Part shown: in pieces, positions 9,012 to 18,599 of the stretch
Layout of the letters: every line of letters begins with the position of its first letter
How positions within the stretch are numbered: position 1 is the stretch's first letter
Assembly: GCA_903928895.1 (NCBI GenBank)
Contig: CAIYSR010000005.1
Coordinates: forward strand, 1-59,185
Length of the DNA stretch: 59,185 bases
DNA from: an uncultured Rhodospirillales bacterium
Lineage (GTDB): Bacteria; Pseudomonadota; Alphaproteobacteria; Acetobacterales; Acetobacteraceae
Direction: 5' to 3'
Program-made: the position numbers and the translations under genes
The notes under the pieces: generated by a model
Databases searched by the model: none
What the model was told of the DNA's origin: nothing
What the model saw: the letters and a program-made list of their open reading frames with translations, nothing else

Positions 9012-10156
9012 CCCCGCCGCTCTACATCGCGGGCGTCGCCGAAACCCCGCTCGGCGAGGTCCCCGACCACAACGAACTCTCCATGGTCGCGCTGGCCGCC
9101 CGCGAGGCGCTCGCCGAGGCCGGGCTCCGCCTGCGCGACGTCGATGGCCTGTTCGTCAACTACATGGGCGAGGAAGGCTCGGTCCAGGTCGCCGAGTATC
9201 TCGGCATCACACCCCGCTTCTCCGACAGCTCCGACCTCGGCGGCGCCGCCTTCGAGGCCCAGGTCCACCACGCCATGGCGGCGATCCAGGCCGGGTATTG
9301 CGAGGTCGCCCTGATCGCCTACGCCTCGCGCCAGCGCAGCCGCCGCAGCCGCTCCGTCGCCGCCAGGGCGCCGGCGATGGGGGTGCCGATCATGTACCAC
9401 CTCGAAGACCCCTACGGCCTGCCGCTGCCGATAGGGCGCTATGCCTTGATCGCCGCGCGGCACATGCACCAGTACGGCACCACCCGTGAACACCTCGCCG
9501 AGATCGCGGTGGCCGCAAGGCTCTGGGCGCAGAAGAATCCGAAGGCCTGGGCCCGCGATCCGCTCACCATCGCCGACGTCATCAACGCCCGCCCGATCTC
9601 CGAACCCCTGCACCGACTCGACTGCTGCCTGGTCACCGACGGTGGCGGCGCTGTTGTGGTGACCACCGCGACGCGCGCACGCGATGCCGCCAAAAAAGCC
9701 GTGCGCATCCTCGGCGCCGCCGAGAGCCACACCCACTGGCACATCTCGCAGATGGAGGACCTCACCGTCTCCGCCGGCGCCCGCACCGGGGCGGAGGCCT
9801 TCGGCATGGCCGGGATCAAGCCGTCCGACGTCGATGTGCTCGAACCCTATGACAGCTTCACCATCACCGTGCTGCTGGCGCTGGAGGATCTCGGCTTCTG
9901 CAAAAAAGGCGAGGGTGGCGCCTTCGTCGCCAGCGGCGCCCTGCGCCCGGGCGGCAGCCTGCCTTCGCTCACCTCCGGCGGCGGCCTGTCCTACAACCAC
10001 CCCGGCGCCCTCGGGCTGCTGCTGATGGTCGAGGCAGTGCGCCAACTCCGCGGCGAGGCCGGCGAGCGCCAGGTGCCGAATGCCAAGATCGCCGTCGCCC
10101 ACGGCGTGGGTGGCCTGTTCTCGACCGCCGGAACCGTGGTGATGGCAAATGACTGA
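9008..10156 (+). CDS. Thiolase-like lipid-transfer/acyl-CoA lyase subunit
   Basis: A 382-residue thiolase-fold protein of the SCP-x/lipid-transfer branch. Typical family features are VAETPLGEVPDHNELSMVAL at the N-terminus, a C-terminal glycine-rich LSYNHPGALGLLLMVEA and AHGVGGLFSTAGTVVM. The usual nucleophilic-cysteine region reads DSSDLGGAAFEAQVHH, without an obvious active Cys there. Members of this branch paired with a DUF35 protein, such as Ltp2 with ChsH2 in steroid degradation, work as retro-aldolases rather than thiolases; the DUF35 gene is immediately next door. Its ATG overlaps the ligase TGA by four bases. Function is therefore C-C bond cleavage of a CoA ester, by analogy. Confidence 0.82.
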   Translation: MTPPLYIAGVAETPLGEVPDHNELSMVALAAREALAEAGLRLRDVDGLFVNYMGEEGSVQVAEYLGITPRFSDSSDLGGAAFEAQVHHAMAAIQAGYCEVALIAYASRQRSRRSRSVAARAPAMGVPIMYHLEDPYGLPLPIGRYALIAARHMHQYGTTREHLAEIAVAARLWAQKNPKAWARDPLTIADVINARPISEPLHRLDCCLVTDGGGAVVVTTATRARDAAKKAVRILGAAESHTHWHISQMEDLTVSAGARTGAEAFGMAGIKPSDVDVLEPYDSFTITVLLALEDLGFCKKGEGGAFVASGALRPGGSLPSLTSGGGLSYNHPGALGLLLMVEAVRQLRGEAGERQVPNAKIAVAHGVGGLFSTAGTVVMAND

Positions 10157-10550
10157 CGAAACCCTGCGCATTGACGACCCCAACGCCTTCCCGTTCTGGG
10201 AAGCAGCCCGCCGCCACGAACTCGCGGTGCAGCGCTGCACCCAATGCGGCCACCACCAGTTCTACCCCCGCCCCTTCTGCCTCGCCTGCGACGCCGATGC
10301 CCCGGAGTGGGTCACCTGCTCCGGCGAGGCCACGGTCTATTCCGTCACCACCGTGCACCTGCCCCTGATCCCGGACGTGAAGCCGCCCTACCAGGTCGCG
10401 CTCGTCACCCTGCGCGAGGGCCCCCGCCTGCTGACCGGCATCGTCGGCCAGCCCTGCCGCATCGGCGAGTCCGTCACCCTGGTATGGCGCGAGCGGGCCG
10501 ACGCCCCGCCGCTGCCATGTTTCACCGCCGTCGGGGAACAGTCCGCATGA
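10149..10550 (+). CDS. DUF35 zinc-ribbon/OB-fold acyl-CoA-associated protein
   Basis: A 133-residue protein with a rubredoxin-like zinc ribbon followed by an OB fold. The metal-binding cysteines are in RCTQCGHHQF and PFCLACDADAPEW (residues about 28-58). DUF35 proteins bind CoA esters and act as obligate partners of thiolase-like enzymes. The gene overlaps the end of the thiolase-like gene by eight bases and the start of the dehydrogenase by four, so all three are probably made together. Confidence 0.88.
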   Translation: MTDETLRIDDPNAFPFWEAARRHELAVQRCTQCGHHQFYPRPFCLACDADAPEWVTCSGEATVYSVTTVHLPLIPDVKPPYQVALVTLREGPRLLTGIVGQPCRIGESVTLVWRERADAPPLPCFTAVGEQSA

Positions 10551-11281
10551 TCAGCACCGCCGCGGTCTTCGGCGCCGGCGTGATGGGAGCCGGCATCGCC
10601 CAGGCCCTCGCCGTCGCCGGCTGCGCCGTCCGCCTGACCGATATCTCGGCCGACGCCATCGCCGCCGGAATGGAGCGGATCGAGCATGGCCGCTTCGGCC
10701 TGCGCCGCGCCGTCGCCCGTGGCAAGATGGCGGCGGCCGACGCCGAAGCCGCCTTCGCCCGCATAAGCTCCACCGCCGACGACGCAGCCGCCTGCGCCGG
10801 CGTGGACGCCGTGGTCGAGGCCGTCCCCGAGGACCTGACGCTGAAATGCCGCCTGTTCCGCCGCATCGACGCTTTGGTGCCGGACCATGCCGTGCTCGCC
10901 TCCAACACCGCGGGCCTGCCGATCACCGCCCTCGCCTGGGCCACCCTGCGCCCGGAGCGGGTCATCGGCTGGCACTGGGCCCAGCCGGCGCCCCTGATGC
11001 GGCTGGCCGAAATCATCACCCATCCGGATTGTGCGCCGCGCACCGTTGACCTGATCTGCGACATCGCGCGCCGCGCCGGCAAAAACCCCGTGGTGATCAA
11101 GGATCAGCCCGAGATCTGGGGCTTCGTCGCCAACCGCATCAACCGCGCGGTCCGCATCGAGGCCGCCCGCGTGGTAGCCGAGGGCATCGCCACCGAGGAC
11201 GAGGTCGACACCATCATGAAAGATTGTTTCCGCTGGCCGATGGGTCCGTTCGAGATGCAACGTCCGGGCAGCATGACCTGA
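10547..11281 (+). CDS. 3-hydroxyacyl-CoA dehydrogenase, C-terminally short
   Basis: A 244-residue NAD-dependent enzyme for oxidation of 3-hydroxyacyl-CoA esters. The Rossmann fold begins with VFGAGVMGAGIAQALA and has the acidic ribose-binding position in VRLTDIS. The catalytic segment includes LASNTAGLPITAL and IGWHWAQPAPLMRL. The C-terminal helical domain starts normally (GFVANRINRAVRIEAARVV, FRWPMGPFEM) but then ends abruptly in QRPGSMT, where family members run on for another 40 or more residues. Either the gene is truncated or a frameshift lies near 11265. The start at 10547 overlaps the DUF35 stop by four bases. Confidence 0.8.
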   Translation: MISTAAVFGAGVMGAGIAQALAVAGCAVRLTDISADAIAAGMERIEHGRFGLRRAVARGKMAAADAEAAFARISSTADDAAACAGVDAVVEAVPEDLTLKCRLFRRIDALVPDHAVLASNTAGLPITALAWATLRPERVIGWHWAQPAPLMRLAEIITHPDCAPRTVDLICDIARRAGKNPVVIKDQPEIWGFVANRINRAVRIEAARVVAEGIATEDEVDTIMKDCFRWPMGPFEMQRPGSMT

Positions 11282-11325
11282 ACAGCAACCACCGCCGGCA
11301 CCAATATCAAGGGAGGACACTCAAA

Positions 11326-12876
11326 ATGAACCGCCGCGTCACTGCCACCGCCCGCCGCGCCGGGCTGGCCGCAGCACTCCTGCTCGGCACCACGGCGCTG
11401 ACCGTCGCTCAGACCCGCGGCGGCACCGCCATCGATGCCAATGTCGGCGGCCCCGGCACCTTCGATCCGGCGATGATCGCCACCACCATCGAACTCGAGA
11501 CCCTCAACCAGATGTTCGAGGGCCTCGTGATGATGGACGAGAACTACCGCCCCCGCCCGATGGTCGCCTCCAAGGTCGAAACCGCGCCCGACGGCATGAC
11601 CTACCGCTTCACCCTCCGCCACGGGATCAAATTCCATAACGGCAAGGAGCTCACCGCCGCCGACGTGCTGGCGACCTATGAGCGCTACGCCAAGATCAGC
11701 CCCAACGCCGTCGTGCTCGCCAATGTCGCGGGCTACGACGTGCCGGATCCCTACACCTTCGTCATCCGCCTCAAGGTGCCGTCCGGCGTCTTCCTCGACA
11801 TCCTGAAATCCCCCGCCTACCCGCTCGGCATCATCCCCGCCGAGCAGAAGGACAAGGCCCCGCGCGACCCCGAGGTCAACATTGGCACCGGACCGTTCAG
11901 GTTCGGCGAATGGCAGAAGGACAGCCATTTCATCATGCGCCGCTTCGACGGCTACGTGCCTGACGAAAGCGCCCCCGGCCCCGACGGCTACGCCGGGCGC
12001 AAGACCGTTTATCTCGACGCCGTGCGCTACAATTTCGTCCCCGAAGCCAATGCCCGCGTCGCCGCCCTGCAGGCCGGCGACGCCGATGTCGCACCGAGCC
12101 TGCCGCCCGAACTGCTGCCCCGCTTCAAGGACCGCACCGATATCACGGTCGAGAAGGTCTTCCCCGGCTGCCAGAACATCTTCCTGCTCTCGGCCGGCAA
12201 CCCGCCCACCAACAACGTGCTGATCCGCCGCGCCATCCAGGCCGCCGTCAACACCCAGGACATCGCGGATGCATCGGGCCAGATCACCCGCGAGAACCCC
12301 TCGATCCTCTACGCCGAGAGCCCCTACTACGACGCCGCCGCGGTGAAGCCCTACTACAACATGAACAACCCCGCCAAAGCCAAGGCCCTGCTCGCCGAGG
12401 CCGGCTACAAGGGCGAGAAGATCGTCCTGCAAACCAACTCCAACTACTCCTACATGCGCGACGAAATCCTGGTGCTGGCCGAACAGATCAAGGCCGTCGG
12501 CATGAACGCCGAGGTCCAGGTGGTGGACTGGATGACGAATGCCAACAACATGGCCAATCGCGGCGCCGGCTGGAACGTCTCCACCTCCGGCTTCTGCTCG
12601 CAGCCGCTGCTCGGGCCGCAGCAGTGGCGCAACATGGTCTACAACTTCTCCAACATCAAAGGCGACACCGAGCTTGACGCCGCCTACGACAAGTTCTTCG
12701 CCTCGGTCGATGTCGGCGACCGGCGCAAGGCCTGGCTCGATGCCGAGCAGAGCATCCTGGGCAAGGCCTATTTCATCAAGGTCGCCGATGCCGGCTCAGT
12801 GTTCGCCTACTCGAAGAAGCTTGCCGGCATCAAGCCCTGGTACAACATCCGGTTCTGGAACGTCAGCAAGCAATGA
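11326..12876 (+). CDS. Periplasmic substrate-binding protein, DppA/OppA family
   Basis: A 516-residue extracytoplasmic solute-binding protein family 5 member. It has a signal peptide (LAAALLLGTTALTVAQ) and the family pattern in DGMTYRFTLRHGIKFHNGK (residues about 84-102). AAGGGAGG eleven bases upstream of the ATG makes this the clear start, although the frame is open further upstream. It delivers a peptide-like or other organic ligand to the two permeases encoded directly downstream (four-base overlap). Being part of the acyl-CoA ligase run suggests that the imported compound feeds that pathway, for example after hydrolysis of an amide; this is inference. Confidence 0.9.
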   Translation: MNRRVTATARRAGLAAALLLGTTALTVAQTRGGTAIDANVGGPGTFDPAMIATTIELETLNQMFEGLVMMDENYRPRPMVASKVETAPDGMTYRFTLRHGIKFHNGKELTAADVLATYERYAKISPNAVVLANVAGYDVPDPYTFVIRLKVPSGVFLDILKSPAYPLGIIPAEQKDKAPRDPEVNIGTGPFRFGEWQKDSHFIMRRFDGYVPDESAPGPDGYAGRKTVYLDAVRYNFVPEANARVAALQAGDADVAPSLPPELLPRFKDRTDITVEKVFPGCQNIFLLSAGNPPTNNVLIRRAIQAAVNTQDIADASGQITRENPSILYAESPYYDAAAVKPYYNMNNPAKAKALLAEAGYKGEKIVLQTNSNYSYMRDEILVLAEQIKAVGMNAEVQVVDWMTNANNMANRGAGWNVSTSGFCSQPLLGPQQWRNMVYNFSNIKGDTELDAAYDKFFASVDVGDRRKAWLDAEQSILGKAYFIKVADAGSVFAYSKKLAGIKPWYNIRFWNVSKQ

Positions 12877-13859
12877 GGCCAGGCCAGCCCGGCTTCGCTG
12901 CGCGCGCGGCGGGGGCGGGGCGGCAGATCATCCGCCGCCTCGCCCAGACCATGCCCGTCCTGCTGGTCGTCGCCATCGTCACCTTCACCCTGTTGCACCT
13001 GCTGCCCGGCGACCCCGCGGTGATGATCGCCGGCGATCAGGCCGGGCCGGAGGTGATCGCCCGCATCCGCACCGAGCTTGGGCTTGACCGGCCGCTCCTG
13101 GTGCAACTGCTGCACTGGCTCTGGGCCCTGGTGCAGGGCGATTTCGGGCGCTCATTGCTGCTGAACCAGACCGTGCTGTCCGCGGTGGTGGAGCGGTTGC
13201 CGGTCACCGGGTCGCTCGCCCTGCTGTCGCTCCTGATCACTTTGCCCATCGGCATCCTGCTCGGCACGCTCGCAGCCTATTATCGCGGCACCTGGCTCGA
13301 TTCCACGGTGATGGGCGTGGCGCTGCTCGGCGTCTCAATCCCGAGCTTCTGGATCGGCATCGTCTCCATCCTTGTCTTTGGCGCCATCCTGCACTGGCTC
13401 CCCACCGGCGGCTACGTGCCGCTGGCCCAAGGGCTGCGGCCCTGGCTCGCCTGCCTGGTGCAGCCCGCGGTGGTCCTCGCTTTGTTCCAGATCGGCTTCC
13501 TCGCCCGCCTCACCCGCTCCGCCATGCTCGACACCCTGCACCAGGACTATATCCGAACCGCCCGCGCCAAGGGCCTCGGCGAATGGCTCACGGTCGCGCG
13601 CCACGCCTTCCGCAACACCCTGATCCCGGTGATCACCGCGATCGGCATCATCCTCAGCCTGCTCATCGGCGGCTCCGTCATCGTCGAGCAGGTGTTCGCC
13701 CTGCCCGGCATGGGCCGCCTCGTGGTCCAGGCGATCATGGCGCGCGACTATCCGCTGGTGCAGGGCGCCATGCTGCTGTTCGGCCTCGCCTTCGTGCTGA
13801 TCAACCTCGCCATCGACGCGCTCTACGTCATCGTGGATCCCAGGGTCCGTTATGGCTGA
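12873..13859 (+). CDS. ABC transporter permease, DppB family
   Basis: A 328-residue inner-membrane permease with six predicted helices. The family N-terminus is visible ([20 protein letters not shown]), as are the long periplasmic loop and the EAA-type cytoplasmic loop ([14 protein letters not shown]) that contacts the ATPase. The ATG overlaps the binding-protein stop (ATGA). It forms a channel with the DppC-type protein encoded by the next gene, which overlaps it by eight bases. Confidence 0.92.
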   Translation: MRPGQPGFAARAAGAGRQIIRRLAQTMPVLLVVAIVTFTLLHLLPGDPAVMIAGDQAGPEVIARIRTELGLDRPLLVQLLHWLWALVQGDFGRSLLLNQTVLSAVVERLPVTGSLALLSLLITLPIGILLGTLAAYYRGTWLDSTVMGVALLGVSIPSFWIGIVSILVFGAILHWLPTGGYVPLAQGLRPWLACLVQPAVVLALFQIGFLARLTRSAMLDTLHQDYIRTARAKGLGEWLTVARHAFRNTLIPVITAIGIILSLLIGGSVIVEQVFALPGMGRLVVQAIMARDYPLVQGAMLLFGLAFVLINLAIDALYVIVDPRVRYG

Positions 13860-14694
13860 CGCGCGCCGGACCCTCTTCCGCCTCGCGCGCCACAACTCCT
13901 TCCGCATCGGCTTCGTCGTCGTGCTGCTGCTGGCCGTCGCCGCCCTGGCCGCCCCCTGGATCACGGCGGACCTTCCCACCGCGATGCGCCTGCGCCTGCG
14001 CTTTCGCCCGCCCTCGCTGGTCTCGCCCTTCGGCACCGACCTGTTCGGCCGCGACATCCTCTCGCGCGTGCTCTACGGCGGCCGCCTGTCGCTCTGGATC
14101 GGCTTCGCCACCGCCGTCATCTCCAGCGTCGCCGGCGCCTTCATCGGCGTTATCTCGGCCCAGTACCGCCGGATCGACGGCATGCTGATGCGCATCATGG
14201 ACGGGCTGATGGCCTTCCCCGCGATCCTGCTCGCCATCGGCGTCAGCGCGGCCCTCGGCCCCCAGACCGGCAGCGTGATCGCCGCCCTCTCCATCGCCTA
14301 CATCCCCCGCACCGCCCGCGTCGTCCGCGCCTCCGCCTTGGTGATCCGCGAACTCGATTTCGTCGATGCCGCCCGCGTCGCCGGCGTCACCGACCTGCGC
14401 CTGATGCTGCGCCACATCCTGCCGAACTGCATGGGCCCGCTGCTGGTCCAGTTCAGCTTCACCTTCGCCTACGCGATCCTGGCCGAATCCGCGCTCAGCT
14501 TCATCGGCGTTGGCCCCCCGCCCCCCGCCCCCTCCTGGGGCAACATCATCGCCGAAGGCCGCGACTACACCATCGAGGCCTGGTGGATCATGCTCTTCCC
14601 CGGCATCGCCATCAGCCTCGCAGCGCTCGGCATGAACCTCCTCGGCGACGGGCTCCGTGACCTGCTGGACCCTCGCCTGAAGATGGACGGCTAA
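13852..14694 (+). CDS. ABC transporter permease, DppC family
   Basis: A 280-residue inner-membrane permease. The family hallmark [20 protein letters not shown] (residues about 62-81) and the EAA loop ([19 protein letters not shown]) are present, along with the C-terminal pattern [20 protein letters not shown]. It completes the membrane part of the uptake system. No nucleotide-binding subunits (DppD/DppF type) follow; 450 bases of non-coding DNA come next, so ATPases must be supplied from elsewhere or were lost. Confidence 0.92.
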   Translation: MADARRTLFRLARHNSFRIGFVVVLLLAVAALAAPWITADLPTAMRLRLRFRPPSLVSPFGTDLFGRDILSRVLYGGRLSLWIGFATAVISSVAGAFIGVISAQYRRIDGMLMRIMDGLMAFPAILLAIGVSAALGPQTGSVIAALSIAYIPRTARVVRASALVIRELDFVDAARVAGVTDLRLMLRHILPNCMGPLLVQFSFTFAYAILAESALSFIGVGPPPPAPSWGNIIAEGRDYTIEAWWIMLFPGIAISLAALGMNLLGDGLRDLLDPRLKMDG

Positions 14695-15142
14695 TCGCGA
14701 TCATGCCCGAGGTCGGTCGAGCGGAAGTGTTCAGACGCGTTGGCGCGTAGGACCGCACCGTTCTGTCGAAGCGCGCCTCATTCGGCCGGCGCAGATCGGT
14801 GACCCGCAGCGCAGAACGGGGGTAGCTCCGTCGTTGGCCGTCGTGGTGCGTTCGGGATCGGATAGGATTGGCATCGACCCCCGAATCCTAGATCAAATCA
14901 GCCGGTTGCCCCTACGCCCGCAAGCCATCGTGCAGGGTCCGCGTGAGATTACGGCAGCGGGCGCTTCACGGGCAATATCGCCCGTATCGCCAGATGGGCT
15001 GGTCATACGGAAAATGGTGAGTGATGATTCGTCACTTGGCCGTTAACGACTCGCAGCAGCGGGCGGCCGGAGGGGGAGCCGGTTGACGCCGTGGCGGAAT
15101 GCGGCATCCCTCGGGGCAAGAGAAAGCGGAAGGAAAACCGTC
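14695..15142. other. Intergenic region between ABC cassette and MFS gene
   Basis: About 450 bases. A 70-codon open frame (14834-15046, TTG start) exists but has no ribosome-binding site or recognisable family, so I did not call it. No clear terminator hairpin with a T-tract was seen after the permease gene. Confidence 0.3.
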
Positions 15143-16444
15143 ATGAGTCAGGCCACCCTCGACCTTCGCTCCCCCGCGGCACAGGCGATCCGCCGACGGG
15201 CCATCGTCTCCTGCGCGGTGGGCAATTTCTTCGAACTGTTCGACTTCGTGCTCTACGGCTTCTTCGCCGTGCCAATCAGCCAAGCCTTTTTTCCAGCCGG
15301 CAACGACACGCTGGCCCTGATCAACACGTTCATCACGTTTGGCGTTGGCTTCCTGTTCCGCCCGCTCGGCGCGGTGATCCTCGGCGCCTACGGTGACCGG
15401 CACGGGCGCCGCGCCGCGCTGGTGGTGACGATCGGGCTGATGGCGGCGGCGACCGGGTTCACCGGGCTGATCCCGACTTACAGCCAGGTCGGGCTCCTCG
15501 CGCCGCTGTTGTTGCTGATCTGCCGCTGCGGACAGGGGTTCTCGACGGGGGGCGAATGGGGCGGCGCGGCGGCGTTCCTGGTGGAATATAGCGAGCCGGG
15601 CAAGCGCGGCCTGACCGGCAGCTGGCAGCAATTCAGCACGCAGATCGGCGCGACTGGGGCGTCGCTGTCCGCTTACCTGCTGGCCAGCAACCTGGCGCCG
15701 GATGTGTTCAATTCCTGGGGCTGGCGCATTCCGTTCGTGTTCGGCTTCCTGCTCGGACCGATCGGCTACTACTTGCGGACCAAAGTGGCGGAGACGCCGG
15801 TGTTCGAGGCGAACGCCGAGAAGCAAGCAATCTCGCACGCGCCGCTGCGCGAGGCGTTATCCTCGCATGGCACGAAAATCGCGCAGGCGTTTTTCCTGTC
15901 GATCATCGGCATCGTCGCCAACTACGTGATGATCGTGTTCATGCCGACCTATGCGGTGAAGACCCTGCACATCAACGGCGGGGACGCGCTGCTCAGCGCG
16001 ACACTGGCCAACGTCGTGGTGATGGTGCTGACGCCGTTCATGGGTGCGTTGTCCGACAAGGTCGGGCGACGGCCGATGATCGGGGCCTGTGGCATTCTCT
16101 ACCTGATCGCGGGGTATCCGCTTTACCTGCTGGTCGGCAACGGCACGTTCCAGACGCTGCTGATCGCACAGCTGATCGTGGCGTGCATCCAATCGCTGTA
16201 CACCGGCACGATCCCGGTGATCCTGTCGGAGATGTTTCCGACGCGGGTGCGCTATACGGCACTGTCACTGAGCTATGGATTCTCTGTGGCGATCTTCGGT
16301 GGGTTCGCACCGTTCGTGGCGAGTTGGCTGATCGCGACGTCCGGCAGCCCGTTGTCGCCGGCGTATCTGGTGATGGCGGCAGGCGCGGCAAGCGCGGTGG
16401 CGATCTGGACGATGAAGGAGTGCATGAACGATCCGCTGGAGTAG
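15143..16444 (+). CDS. MFS transporter, metabolite:H+ symporter (ProP/KgtP-like)
   Basis: A 433-residue transporter with about twelve helices. Diagnostic features are AVGNFFELFDFVLYGFFA in helix 1, the loop 2-3 motif GAYGDRHGRRAA, and the helix 4 region RCGQGFSTGGEWGGAAAF, all typical of the MHS family that imports organic acids, betaines or aromatic acids with protons. AAGGA nine bases upstream supports the ATG at 15143; the frame is open further upstream without a better start. The following oxidoreductases suggest an import-and-oxidise unit for a small organic substrate. Confidence 0.9.
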   Translation: MSQATLDLRSPAAQAIRRRAIVSCAVGNFFELFDFVLYGFFAVPISQAFFPAGNDTLALINTFITFGVGFLFRPLGAVILGAYGDRHGRRAALVVTIGLMAAATGFTGLIPTYSQVGLLAPLLLLICRCGQGFSTGGEWGGAAAFLVEYSEPGKRGLTGSWQQFSTQIGATGASLSAYLLASNLAPDVFNSWGWRIPFVFGFLLGPIGYYLRTKVAETPVFEANAEKQAISHAPLREALSSHGTKIAQAFFLSIIGIVANYVMIVFMPTYAVKTLHINGGDALLSATLANVVVMVLTPFMGALSDKVGRRPMIGACGILYLIAGYPLYLLVGNGTFQTLLIAQLIVACIQSLYTGTIPVILSEMFPTRVRYTALSLSYGFSVAIFGGFAPFVASWLIATSGSPLSPAYLVMAAGAASAVAIWTMKECMNDPLE

Positions 16445-16477
16445 GTTTCCGGCGGAGCGCGACAGCAGGAGGACGAC

Positions 16478-17623
16478 ATGGCCACACGACGCATCGGCGT
16501 GATCATCAACGGCGCGACCGGCCGCATGGGCACGACGCAGCACATGGCGAATCTGTTGGCGATCGCGGGCGAGGGCGGACTGCCGTTGCACAACGGCGAC
16601 CGCCTGGTGCCGGAGCTTCTACTGGTCGGGCGCGATGAGGAGCGCATTTCCGCATTGGCCGCTGCACATGGCGGGCTGCGCTGGACCGCAAACCTCGATG
16701 AGGCGCTTGCTGGTGCCGAGGCGATCTTTATGGATTGCGCTGCGACCGGCGATCGGCCGGCTCGAGTGCGGGCGGCGATCGCAGCGGGCAAGCATATCCA
16801 TATCGAGAAGCCAACGGCGCCCACGGTTGAGGAGGCGATGGCATTGGCCCGGGCAGCTTCGGCAAAGGGGCTCAAGCATGGGGTGATCCAAGACAAGCTC
16901 TTCCTGCCGGGGTTCGCCAAGCTCCTATTCGTGAAAAACGCCGGGTTTCTCGGGCGCATCCTGTCGATCCGGGTGGATGCGGGGTCGTGGGTGTTCGATG
17001 GCACGGTGCAGCCCGGTCAGCGGCCGAGCTGGAACTACAAGAAAGCCGAGGGCGGCGGGCTGGCGCTCGATATGATGGCCCATTGGCGCTACATGATCGA
17101 TCGGCTGGCGGCGCCGGTGACGGCGGTTTCGGCGTTGATGGCGACTGCGATTCCGGAGCGGGTCGACGAGCACGGCAACCGCTACATCGTGGATGTCGAG
17201 GATACCTCGCACGCGCTGTTGCAGTTGCAGGGCGGGGCGGTGGGGATCATCAGCAACACCTGGGCGACGCGGGTGCGGCGCGAGGACACCATGGTCGTGC
17301 AGATCGACGGCACGCTGGGTTCCGCGACGGCGAGTCGGCACCGCTGCTTCACGCAGGCAGCGGTGAACACGCCGGAAGCATTCTTCGGGGGTGCACGCCC
17401 GGGCGGCATGAACTTCATGGAGCAGTGGCAGGAGGTGCCGGATACGTTGCCGGTGACCAATCCGTTCCGGCAGTGCTGGGAGAGGTTCCTCCGCCATGTG
17501 GCGGAGGACGCGCCTTACCTGCCGACGCTGGTCGAAGGGGCGAAGGCGGTGCAGTTGGCGGACCTGGCGTATCGGAGCGTCGCGGAACGGCGCTGGGTGG
17601 ATGTGCCGGAACTGACGCTCTAG
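16478..17623 (+). CDS. Gfo/Idh/MocA-family oxidoreductase
   Basis: A 381-residue NAD(P)-dependent dehydrogenase. The dinucleotide fold is at the N-terminus (GVIINGATGRMGTTQ), and the EKP motif that positions the nicotinamide is in HIHIEKPTAPTVEEA. The C-terminal alpha/beta domain binds a sugar, inositol or polyol in characterised relatives. AGGAGGA lies seven bases upstream of the ATG. It follows the MFS gene by 33 bases and is probably cotranscribed with it. Confidence 0.88.
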   Translation: MATRRIGVIINGATGRMGTTQHMANLLAIAGEGGLPLHNGDRLVPELLLVGRDEERISALAAAHGGLRWTANLDEALAGAEAIFMDCAATGDRPARVRAAIAAGKHIHIEKPTAPTVEEAMALARAASAKGLKHGVIQDKLFLPGFAKLLFVKNAGFLGRILSIRVDAGSWVFDGTVQPGQRPSWNYKKAEGGGLALDMMAHWRYMIDRLAAPVTAVSALMATAIPERVDEHGNRYIVDVEDTSHALLQLQGGAVGIISNTWATRVRREDTMVVQIDGTLGSATASRHRCFTQAAVNTPEAFFGGARPGGMNFMEQWQEVPDTLPVTNPFRQCWERFLRHVAEDAPYLPTLVEGAKAVQLADLAYRSVAERRWVDVPELTL

Positions 17624-17729
17624 CAGCCGTCGCGGAGCGGAGGATCGCACCGGACAATTGAAACCGGCCGCCCATCCGGTACACCATCGGGGGCGGCCAG
17701 GACGGCCAGCCCGGGAAGGAAGCGCCAGC

Positions 17730-18599
17730 ATGAAAATCGGAGTCTTCGCCACGTTCATGTCGCCACTGGCGACACCGCAGATGGTCCGCGACTTCGGTCG
17801 GCGGGCTGAAGGCATCGGCCTCGATTCGATCTGGATGGGCGAGCATGTCGCACTCTTCGACAGGAACACCTTCGGCTACCCCGGCGCGAAGGATGGGCGC
17901 ATCCCGGTCCCGGACGGCGGCGGAATGCTCGATGTCATAGCCACATTTGGCTTCCTCGCTGCCGCCACCACCAAGCTGCGCCTCGGCACCGGCGTCGCCC
18001 TGGTACCGCAGCGTAACCCGATCTACACGGCAAAGGAGATCTGCACGCTCGACTGGTTGACCGAAGGGCGCATTGATTTCGGCATCGGCGTCGGGTGGAA
18101 CAAGGAAGAGGTCGAGGCCTGTGGCTATCGCTGGGAGGATCGTGGCGCCCGCTGCGACGAATTCCTCGAGGTCATGCGCCTCCTATGGACCGAGCCGGTG
18201 GTGGATTTCGCCGGAAAATGGGTGAAATTCGAAACGCTACGGCTCGATCCTAAACCGATCCAAAAGCCGCATGTACCGATCATCGTCGGCGGCTATGCCG
18301 ATGCGGCGCTGCGCCGCGCAGTGCGCTTCGGTGCCGGTTGGTATGGCTTCAATCGCGATCCTGCCGGGACCAAGGAAATGGTCGCCCGGCTTGATGCGGC
18401 ATTTGCGAAAGCCGGCCGCAAGCGCGGCGATGACTTCGAGATCATCATCACGCCGCCGATGGCGATGTCGGTCGACGCCATGCAGGCCTATGCGGAGGCG
18501 GGCGTCGACCGCCTGCTCGTCAATCTCGGTGGCCAGCAGCCCAAGCGCGTCGACCATCGGCTCGCGGAGCTTGAGATGTTGGTTAAGATGGTCGCGTGA
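17730..18599 (+). CDS. LLM-class flavin/F420-dependent oxidoreductase
   Basis: A 289-residue TIM-barrel protein of the luciferase-like monooxygenase superfamily, close to the TIGR03619 subgroup. Recognisable stretches are GLDSIWMGEHVALFDR, LRLGTGVALVPQRNPIYTAK, GRIDFGIGVGWNKEE and PIIVGGYADAALRRAVRFG. Relatives use FMNH2 or F420 to oxidise varied substrates, and the true cofactor cannot be read here. GGGAAGGA upstream of the ATG at 17730 fixes the start. It ends the MFS, Gfo/Idh/MocA, LLM group. Confidence 0.88.
   Translation: MKIGVFATFMSPLATPQMVRDFGRRAEGIGLDSIWMGEHVALFDRNTFGYPGAKDGRIPVPDGGGMLDVIATFGFLAAATTKLRLGTGVALVPQRNPIYTAKEICTLDWLTEGRIDFGIGVGWNKEEVEACGYRWEDRGARCDEFLEVMRLLWTEPVVDFAGKWVKFETLRLDPKPIQKPHVPIIVGGYADAALRRAVRFGAGWYGFNRDPAGTKEMVARLDAAFAKAGRKRGDDFEIIITPPMAMSVDAMQAYAEAGVDRLLVNLGGQQPKRVDHRLAELEMLVKMVA

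Noticed and set aside
8921-10240. 439-codon minus-strand frame opposite the thiolase-like gene
   Set aside because: Antisense shadow of a clear thiolase-fold gene in a coherent operon.
14834-15046. 70-codon plus-strand frame before the MFS gene
   Set aside because: TTG start, no Shine-Dalgarno sequence, no family; kept only as a note in the intergenic entry.
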